A stretch of 46,660 nucleotides of DNA, taken from positions 1 through 46,660 of the forward strand of contig JAVBOL010000035.1 in NCBI GenBank assembly GCA_031550615.1, in the 5' to 3' direction. The DNA is from JAVBOW01 sp031550615. Its GTDB lineage: Bacteria > Bacteroidota > Bacteroidia > Bacteroidales > Rikenellaceae. How positions within the stretch are numbered: the first letter of the stretch is position 1; each line of letters opens with the position of its first letter. This document shows positions 41,527 to 46,660 of the stretch, piece by piece. Under the pieces are notes generated by a model. It made no database searches. It saw only the letters and a program-made list of their open reading frames with translations, and had not been told where the DNA came from. The position numbers were made by a program, and so were the translations under genes.

Positions 41527-43800
41527 ATGAAATTTCTTGCCGTTTTGCCCCTGGCCGCGCTGTCGTGCGCTGCCGCCGCCCATCCTGACGCCGATGCCGT
41601 CAATGTGGTGCTCGACGAGGTTAAAGTCTATTCCTACCGCCATTTCGATCCGGTGCTGGACGTTCCCGCCGCCGTGTCGCAACTCACCCCATCGACCCTT
41701 ACCGGAGGGGGGATGCCCTCTTCCCTGGAGGGCGTGACCGCGCTTGCGCCCAACTTCTATATGCCCGATTACGGATCGAAGTTATCCTCGGCGATCTATA
41801 TCCGCGGCGTGGGATCGCGCATGAACGACCCCGCGGTGGGTATGTATTTCGATAACGTGCCCCTGCTGGATAAGTCGATGTATGATTTCGACCTGTGGGA
41901 TATCGCGCGCATCGACCTGCTGCGCGGACCGCAGGGGTCGCTCTATGGCCGCAACTCGATGGGAGGGATAGTGGGGATATGGACGCCCTCGCCGCTGCAT
42001 AACGAAACGACGCGTTTCGGAGTGACCTATGGTAATGCCAACACCATGAAGATCAACGCTGTGCACTCGCAGCGGCTGACCGACAGGGTAGGGATCTCTC
42101 TCGGTGGCAACTACTTCCGCACGGACGGTTTTTTCAAAAACGAATTCGACGGGTCGGATGCCGACGCCATAGAGAGCGGCTCGGCGCGCATAAGGCTCGA
42201 CTGGCAGCTTTCGCAGCGCTGGACGGGCGAATTCGCCGTGGCCGGCGAGTTGAGTTCGCAGAGCGGCTATCCCTACGGGCTGGTCGGCGCTTCGGGCAAG
42301 GTCGCCCCTGTCGATTACAACGATCCGTCGGGCTATGACCGCCGCTGGCTGCTGGGCAGCGCGCACCTCAGGTATATGGGTGATGGGGTGTCGTTTTCGA
42401 GCACGACCTCATGGCAGCACTTCGACGACAAGATGACCCTCGATCAGGACTTTACAGAGGCTAACCTATTTGCTATGAGTCAAATGCAGAACCAAAACGC
42501 AATTACGCAGGAGTTGATTGTAAAGTCCGAGCAATCAAGGCGTTATCGTTGGTTGTTCGGTGCTTTCGGCTTTTATAAGCATCTGGCGACCCAGACTCCG
42601 GTAACGCTTAAAAAAGACTTCTTTGCGTCGGTTTTCCCAACGCTCACCCCACCTATGTTCGTTGGTGCGGCGGACGATTGCGACACGGACGGAATCTATG
42701 AAACCCCGTCTTGGGGCGTCGCGGCTTTCCATCAATCTGATTTCCGGGCCGGCGATTTCCTCTTTTCCGCAGGATTGCGATTCGACTATGAGATGATCTC
42801 GATAGACCATAACACGAGCGCAGCGCTGCCCATCGAAGTGCGCATGCCGCCACGTTTCACGCCGATGATGTATAATATAGCGTTGCAGATCAAGGGCGAC
42901 GGCTGCCGCCATACATACGACGACAGCCAGACCTTCGCGCAGCTTTCGCCTAAAGTGACCGTGCAATGGGCCCCCAGGGGCGATGGCGGCGACCGCATAT
43001 ACGCCACCGTGTCACGTGGTTACCGCGCCGGAGGGTATAACATCCAACTCTTTTCCGATGTCGCGAGTGCCAAATTGAAGGAGTTGGGGCAGAGCATAAT
43101 GTCCACCCGTGCCGACATCGATGAAACGCTTATCCTCGACCCCGAAACCATCTCTTATAAGCCCGAGTACAGTTGGAATTATGAGCTGGGTACGCGCAAA
43201 AGGCTTGCGGACGGTCGTTTATGGCTTGACGCCGCGCTGTTCTATATCGACACGCGCAACCAGCAGGTTACGCAGTTAGTGCCCAGCGGACTGGGTCGCA
43301 TAATGAAGAACGCCGCGCGCTCGGCGAGCTATGGCGCCGAGATTTCTGTGCGTGGTAACCTGCCCTCGCTCAGCTTCGATGCGGCGTGGGGTTACACACA
43401 CGCGACTTTTCGCGATTACAGCGACACCGGCGCCGATCTGCAAAAGATCGACTACAAGGGGTGCTTCGTGCCCTTCGCGCCGCGAAACACCTTTACGGCG
43501 GGAGTCGGCAAACGTTTCGCCCTGCGCGGGTGGCTCGAAGCCATTGCGGCGCAGGTGCGCTACACGGGCGCCGGCAAGGTCTATTTCACGGAAAGCAACG
43601 ACGCCTCGCAGGATTTTTACGGATTGCTTTCGGCTGAGGTGATCTTCGAGAGAAAAGGCGCGGCGCTCAGCCTCTGGGCGCGCAATATAACCGACGAGCA
43701 ATATAAGACGTTCTTCTTCCACGGCCTTGGCGGCAACGACTTCGCACAGAAAGGCAACCCGCGCCAGATAGGGGCGACACTCAGCATCAAACTGCGATGA
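41527..43800 (+). CDS. TonB-dependent outer-membrane receptor (siderophore/cofactor type)
   Basis: 757 residues with a signal peptide (MKFLAVLPLAALSCAAAAHP). A TonB-box-like LDEVKVYSY region precedes a plug domain (about 45-160) with YIRGVGSRMNDPAVGMYFDN and RIDLLRGPQGSLYGRNSMGG, then a 22-strand barrel closing with the terminal LSIKLR. There is no N-terminal carboxypeptidase-like domain and no SusD partner, so it belongs with the iron-siderophore, heme or cobalamin receptors rather than with SusC. The ligand cannot be deduced. Its stop overlaps the start of the DUF4491 gene by 4 nt. Confidence 0.9.
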   Translation: MKFLAVLPLAALSCAAAAHPDADAVNVVLDEVKVYSYRHFDPVLDVPAAVSQLTPSTLTGGGMPSSLEGVTALAPNFYMPDYGSKLSSAIYIRGVGSRMNDPAVGMYFDNVPLLDKSMYDFDLWDIARIDLLRGPQGSLYGRNSMGGIVGIWTPSPLHNETTRFGVTYGNANTMKINAVHSQRLTDRVGISLGGNYFRTDGFFKNEFDGSDADAIESGSARIRLDWQLSQRWTGEFAVAGELSSQSGYPYGLVGASGKVAPVDYNDPSGYDRRWLLGSAHLRYMGDGVSFSSTTSWQHFDDKMTLDQDFTEANLFAMSQMQNQNAITQELIVKSEQSRRYRWLFGAFGFYKHLATQTPVTLKKDFFASVFPTLTPPMFVGAADDCDTDGIYETPSWGVAAFHQSDFRAGDFLFSAGLRFDYEMISIDHNTSAALPIEVRMPPRFTPMMYNIALQIKGDGCRHTYDDSQTFAQLSPKVTVQWAPRGDGGDRIYATVSRGYRAGGYNIQLFSDVASAKLKELGQSIMSTRADIDETLILDPETISYKPEYSWNYELGTRKRLADGRLWLDAALFYIDTRNQQVTQLVPSGLGRIMKNAARSASYGAEISVRGNLPSLSFDAAWGYTHATFRDYSDTGADLQKIDYKGCFVPFAPRNTFTAGVGKRFALRGWLEAIAAQVRYTGAGKVYFTESNDASQDFYGLLSAEVIFERKGAALSLWARNITDEQYKTFFFHGLGGNDFAQKGNPRQIGATLSIKLR

Positions 43801-44102
43801 GCGGGTTTTTAGCGGAGCATAACCTGCTCGGGCTGGCTATCGGGCTGGCCACATTCCTCGTAATAGGACTTTTCCACCCTTTGGTGATAAAAGGAGAGTA
43901 TTATTTCGGGGTGCGTATCCGTTGGGTTTTCCTTGCGGCGGGCATTGCCGCTTGTGTGGTTTCGGCGCTGCTGCATGACCTTTTCTGGCAGATCATTGCC
44001 GGTGTGGTGGGATTTTCGTCGCTGTGGAGCGTTAAGGAAGTCGTCGAGCAGCGCGAACGCGTGCGCAAAGGATGGTTTCCCCGCAAACCGGGCAGGAATT
44101 AG
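43797..44102 (+). CDS. DUF4491 small membrane protein
   Basis: 101 residues with three predicted membrane helices (about 9-30, 42-60 and 63-82) and a basic C-terminal tail (RERVRKGWFPRKPGRN). The central HPLVIKGEYYFGVRIRWVF is typical of DUF4491 proteins found in Bacteroidales. Function is unknown. It overlaps the TonB receptor gene by ATGA, so the two are translated together, and its stop codon overlaps that of the convergent LuxR-type gene. Confidence 0.85.
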   Translation: MSGFLAEHNLLGLAIGLATFLVIGLFHPLVIKGEYYFGVRIRWVFLAAGIAACVVSALLHDLFWQIIAGVVGFSSLWSVKEVVEQRERVRKGWFPRKPGRN

Positions 44103-44944
44103 ACGAGCCCGTGCATCAGGGCGTACATGGTCAGGCCCGAAACGCTCTTGATCCCCAGTTTCGAGGTGATGTTCTTGCGGTGGGTGAGAACCGTATTGAA
44201 GCTGATGAACAGCTCGTCGGCTATTTCTCTGTTTATTTTCCCCTGTACGATCAGTCGCAGCACGTCCGTTTCGCGCGCCGTCAACGCTTTGCCCGAAGGG
44301 GCAGCAGCATTGCGGTGCGCATGCGCACGGTGCCAAAGCAATTCGCGGATGCGGTCGTTGCACGTGATGTCGCGTTCGAGCGCGCCGAGAGCAAGGATAA
44401 CGGCGTAACACAGGTTGGGATCGTAATCGCCTGACAAATAACGTATCATGATGTTGCGCATCTCGGATAGCTGTCCCGCCAGGGAGCAGTCCGCTATATG
44501 CACGCGCCCGCCCGTGGTGAGCCGAGGCAGCATTTGCGCGTCCGAAGCGATCCTTTCGGTCAATTCGCGCTTGAATGAGCCGAATATCTCACCGAGCATC
44601 CCCAGCGGGGAGTTCTCGCCGTTGCCGCCTTTTATGAATGCGCCCAGGTGGCGCTCGATGTTGGGCAGCTGCACGCGCAGGTAGTAATCGTTGGTGCGCT
44701 GCAGGTAAGCGGCCACCTGCGCAGGGTCCACCATCAGCAGCCTGTGCTCGGGGATATATCCTTCGCCTGTGTAGGCGCCTAGCACTCCCGCCACAAAATC
44801 CGCATCCACGCCATGTCTGGCGGCTATTTCGCCGAGGGTCGCCTCGCCCACGCCAAGGCGTATACCGAAGCGGTCGAGCACCGGGATGAGCGACGGATTT
44901 TCGCCGATCAGCCCGCAAAGTGGGGTAGAGGCCGTTATCTGCAT
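44099..44944 (-). CDS. LuxR-type transcriptional regulator with ScdA/hemerythrin-like N-terminal part
   Basis: 281 residues from ATG at 44944; a start 10 codons upstream would lie in the floA terminator. Residues about 8-50 (LIGENPSLIPVLDRFGIRLG) look like the ScdA_N/DUF1858 domain of iron-sulfur repair proteins. A helical middle part (about 70-200) resembles a hemerythrin bundle (YYLRVQLPNIERHLGAF) but lacks the usual HH pair, reading ND-YY instead. The C-terminal 65 residues are a LuxR HTH (ALTARETDVLRLIVQGKINR, ITSKLGIKSVSG). It may sense redox, oxygen or nitric oxide stress, but the metal-binding residues seem to be degenerate. The target genes are unknown. It is convergent with DUF4491, with overlapping stop codons. 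Confidence 0.75.
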   Translation of the reverse strand: MQITASTPLCGLIGENPSLIPVLDRFGIRLGVGEATLGEIAARHGVDADFVAGVLGAYTGEGYIPEHRLLMVDPAQVAAYLQRTNDYYLRVQLPNIERHLGAFIKGGNGENSPLGMLGEIFGSFKRELTERIASDAQMLPRLTTGGRVHIADCSLAGQLSEMRNIMIRYLSGDYDPNLCYAVILALGALERDITCNDRIRELLWHRAHAHRNAAAPSGKALTARETDVLRLIVQGKINREIADELFISFNTVLTHRKNITSKLGIKSVSGLTMYALMHGLV

Positions 44945-44956
44945 AGGTATAAAAAA

Positions 44957-44993
44957 GCGTGGGCCCGGGCGCAAACCCGGGCCCGCCGCACGC
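44957..44993 (-). terminator. Intrinsic terminator of floA
   Basis: In the leftward direction a GC stem (9-bp GGGCCCGGG/CCCGGGCCC at 44961-44969 and 44976-44984, extended by GCGT/ACGC after a bulge) is followed by TTTTTT at 44951-44956. It overlaps the floA stop codon and precedes the LuxR-type gene start by about 13 nt, so that gene must have a promoter that overlaps this terminator or depends on read-through. Confidence 0.85.
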
Positions 44994-45958
44994 TATTTCT
45001 TTTCAGGCTTGGCGATACCCTCGCGCATCTGGGTGTCGGCCTGTATGTTCTGCAATTTGTAGTAATCCATGATCCCGAGGTTGCCCTGGCGGAAAGCCTC
45101 GGCGATGGCAAGGGGGATCTCGGCCTCGGCCAGGATCACCTTGGCGCGCGCTTCGCCCGCTTTAGCCTTCATCTCCTGTTCGAGGGCTACGGCCATCGCG
45201 CGTTTCTCTTCGGCTTTGGCCTGTGCAATATTCTTATCGGCGTTGGCCTGGTCGATCTGCAGCTCGGCACCGATGTTCTTGCCTACGTCGATGTCGGCGA
45301 TGTCTATCGAGAGTATCTCGAAAGCCGTACCTGCGTCGAGGCCCTTTTCGAGCACCACACGCGATATGAAATCGGGGTTTTCGAGCACCGACTTATGCGA
45401 CGCCGATGAGCCTATCGACGAAACGATGCCTTCGCCCACGCGCGCCAGCACGGTTTCCTCACCTGCGCCGCCAACCAGCTGCTTGATGTTGGCACGCACC
45501 GTAACGCGCGCCTTGGCGATCAGCTGTATGCCGTCCTTGGCCACGGCCGAAACGGGAGGGGTGTTGATGACCTTGGGGTTGACGCTCATCTGCACGGCCT
45601 CGAACACGTCGCGGCCCGCCAGGTCGATGGCCGTGGCCATCTTGAAGTCGAGCGTGATGCTGGCTTTCTGCGCAGACACCAGCGCGTGTACCACGTTGGC
45701 CACATGTCCGCCGGCCAGGTAGTGTGCCTCCAACTCGTTGGAATTTAGCGTCAGCCCGGCCTTCGTGCCCTCGATCATCGCCGAAACGATGGTTGAAGGC
45801 GGCACCTTGCGCCAGCGCATAAGGATGAGTTGCAGAAGGCTGATGCGGACGTTGGAAACCAACGCCGAGAACCACAGCCCCACGGGCACGAAATAGAGGA
45901 AAAAGCTCAGCGCGATGATTACCACCACGCCTACAAGTACGATCAGTCCTAAATCCAT
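44993..45958 (-). CDS. floA: Flotillin-like protein FloA
   Basis: 321 residues, the normal length of bacterial FloA (YqfA/PF12127). An N-terminal hydrophobic segment (about 5-28) anchors it to the inner membrane. LMRWRKVPPSTIVSAMIEGT and the PHB/SPFH-like core VNTPPVSAVAKDGIQLIAKA-type region (about 130-180) are followed by the alanine- and glutamate-rich helical part (about 235-290, AKAEEKRAMAVALEQEMKAK). It organises membrane microdomains. The partner nfeD gene lies 6 nt upstream on the same strand, the usual floA-nfeD pairing. Confidence 0.95.
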   Translation of the reverse strand: MDLGLIVLVGVVVIIALSFFLYFVPVGLWFSALVSNVRISLLQLILMRWRKVPPSTIVSAMIEGTKAGLTLNSNELEAHYLAGGHVANVVHALVSAQKASITLDFKMATAIDLAGRDVFEAVQMSVNPKVINTPPVSAVAKDGIQLIAKARVTVRANIKQLVGGAGEETVLARVGEGIVSSIGSSASHKSVLENPDFISRVVLEKGLDAGTAFEILSIDIADIDVGKNIGAELQIDQANADKNIAQAKAEEKRAMAVALEQEMKAKAGEARAKVILAEAEIPLAIAEAFRQGNLGIMDYYKLQNIQADTQMREGIAKPEKK

Positions 45959-45964
45959 AGTTTT

Positions 45965-46429
45965 TTAAAGGTTTATTTTTTTGACTATTACGTTGAAATT
46001 ATCGAATCCGGTCACTTCGACCCCTGAGCCCTGGTCGATATATGCGTCGATACCTTTGGCCTCGAACGTTTCGCCGCCCAGGCGCACCTTGCCCATCGGC
46101 GCAAGGCGGGTGATCGCCACTCCGCGATCGCCTATGGCGACGCTGTTTTCGGGCACGGGCATCGAAGTACCCCCGATATTGTCCTTAAGTGAAAAGCGCT
46201 CCCAGGTCTTGGCGCGCAGTGCAAGCACTACGCTAATTATCGCCACCGCGACGGCCACCCCTAACGCGGCGAACCCGCCGGAAGAACCATAGCGCGCAAA
46301 GGCGATCCATACCGCGGCGGCGTCGGCAACCAGGGCGCAGACCCCCGCGACCGAGAAGCCCGGAATGAGCACCATTTCAGCGACTATGAGCAGCGCGGCG
46401 ATTATAAGCAGGGCGACGATGAGCCACAT
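45965..46429 (-). CDS. NfeD-like membrane protein, partner of FloA
   Basis: 154 residues from ATG at 46429. The frame is open for 31 more codons, but these overlap the end of the ribA gene and do not look like protein, while MWLIVALLIIAALLIVAEM is a natural membrane start. Membrane segments at about 1-22, 27-46 and 51-70 are followed by an OB-fold NfeD C-terminal domain (about 85-152, GDRGVAITRLAPMGKVRLGG, YIDQGSGVEVTGFDNFNVIV). This short form lacks the ClpP-class protease domain of long NfeD proteins. It precedes floA by 6 nt. Confidence 0.9.
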   Translation of the reverse strand: MWLIVALLIIAALLIVAEMVLIPGFSVAGVCALVADAAAVWIAFARYGSSGGFAALGVAVAVAIISVVLALRAKTWERFSLKDNIGGTSMPVPENSVAIGDRGVAITRLAPMGKVRLGGETFEAKGIDAYIDQGSGVEVTGFDNFNVIVKKINL

Positions 46430-46457
46430 GGCGAATGATTTTGCGTGAAGGTAGCGA

Positions 46458-46660
46458 TTATTTTTTTGTAAGCCCCAATTTATGTCCCATAAGGCGCTCT
46501 TTAGTTTCGAGGTAGCGCTCATTGTATTCGTTGGGGGCGATCACGATCGGCACGATCTGGGCTATCGAGAGGCCGTAGCCTTCGAGCGCGGCGCGTTTCT
46601 GGGGGTTGTTGGTCATAAGTCGCATGCGGCTGATGCCCATTTCACGAAGGATGCTCGCAC
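46458..46660 (-). CDS. ribA: GTP cyclohydrolase II, C-terminal end (RibA or bifunctional RibBA; 5' part beyond window)
   Basis: 67 codons are visible, entering from the right edge. ASILREMGISRMRLMTNNP, followed by LEGYGLSIAQIVPI, is the hallmark end of the GTP cyclohydrolase II domain, which opens GTP to the first riboflavin intermediate (EC 3.5.4.25). The tail ERYLETKERLMGHKLGL is also typical of Bacteroidetes RibBA. Whether the DHBP synthase half is fused upstream cannot be seen. The stop lies 28 nt before the nfeD start. Confidence 0.93.
   Translation of the reverse strand, partial: ASILREMGISRMRLMTNNPQKRAALEGYGLSIAQIVPIVIAPNEYNERYLETKERLMGHKLGLTKK

Noticed and set aside
41527..43800. TonB receptor considered as a third SusC
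   Set aside because: It lacks the carboxypeptidase-like N-terminal domain and a SusD partner, and its length and motifs fit the siderophore/cofactor receptor group.
46430..46522. N-terminal extension of the NfeD-like frame
   Set aside because: It overlaps the end of ribA and encodes hydrophilic residues before an ideal membrane start at 46429.

Overview
The window comes from a moderately high-GC member of the Bacteroidales. Signs of this are two SusC/SusD pairs, an ECF sigma/FecR pair, a hybrid two-component regulator, BACON and DUF1735 domains, S1 sulfatase, FloA, and Bacteroidetes-type TAnnTTTG promoter boxes. An Alistipes/Rikenellaceae-like gut organism is plausible, but the genus cannot be fixed from this sequence. 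I see no rRNA, tRNA, CRISPR array, insertion sequence or phage gene. No gene-free stretch exceeds 300 bases; the longest is 8472-8752.

Region 1 (1-10375) is a polysaccharide utilization locus (PUL) under ECF sigma/anti-sigma control. SusC with an STN signalling domain, SusD, a GH18-fold protein without catalytic residues, a DUF1735-LamG lipoprotein and a DUF1735-GH18 endo-N-acetylglucosaminidase (cut by the window start) read leftward. The sigma factor and FecR anti-sigma read rightward from the shared 281-bp control region. The set resembles the high-mannose N-glycan locus of Bacteroides thetaiotaomicron (BT3983-BT3994, from memory), so host or plant N-glycans are the likely substrate.

Region 2 (10444-34384) is a second PUL under a hybrid two-component system. 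A leftward nine-gene run encodes a GH50-like surface glycosidase, a BACON-repeat surface lipoprotein, a GH88-DUF2264 fusion, SusC, SusD, a GH2-like enzyme, a large orphan clan GH-A enzyme with CBM32 and DNRLRE domains, a GH43-CBM32-FnIII protein, and finally the regulator. A serine-type S1 sulfatase diverges from its head. Region 3 (34420-40796) is a tight leftward six-gene operon: mannonate dehydratase, SDR mannonate oxidoreductase, two stand-alone DUF2264 proteins, a GH105 unsaturated uronyl hydrolase and a SASA-family acetylesterase. Regions 2 and 3 together look like one system for a sulfated, probably acetylated, glucuronate-containing polysaccharide. Surface enzymes cut it, periplasmic GH88/GH105/DUF2264 enzymes release uronic acid, and the UxuA/UxuB branch carries it to 2-keto-3-deoxygluconate. 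Three DUF2264 domains beside two unsaturated-uronyl hydrolases, with no recognisable polysaccharide lyase, is the most novel element.

Region 4 (40874-46660) is housekeeping: an L,D-transpeptidase, a TonB-dependent receptor with a DUF4491 membrane protein, a LuxR-type regulator with an N-terminal ScdA/hemerythrin-like part, floA, an NfeD-like gene and the end of a GTP cyclohydrolase II (ribA/ribBA) gene.
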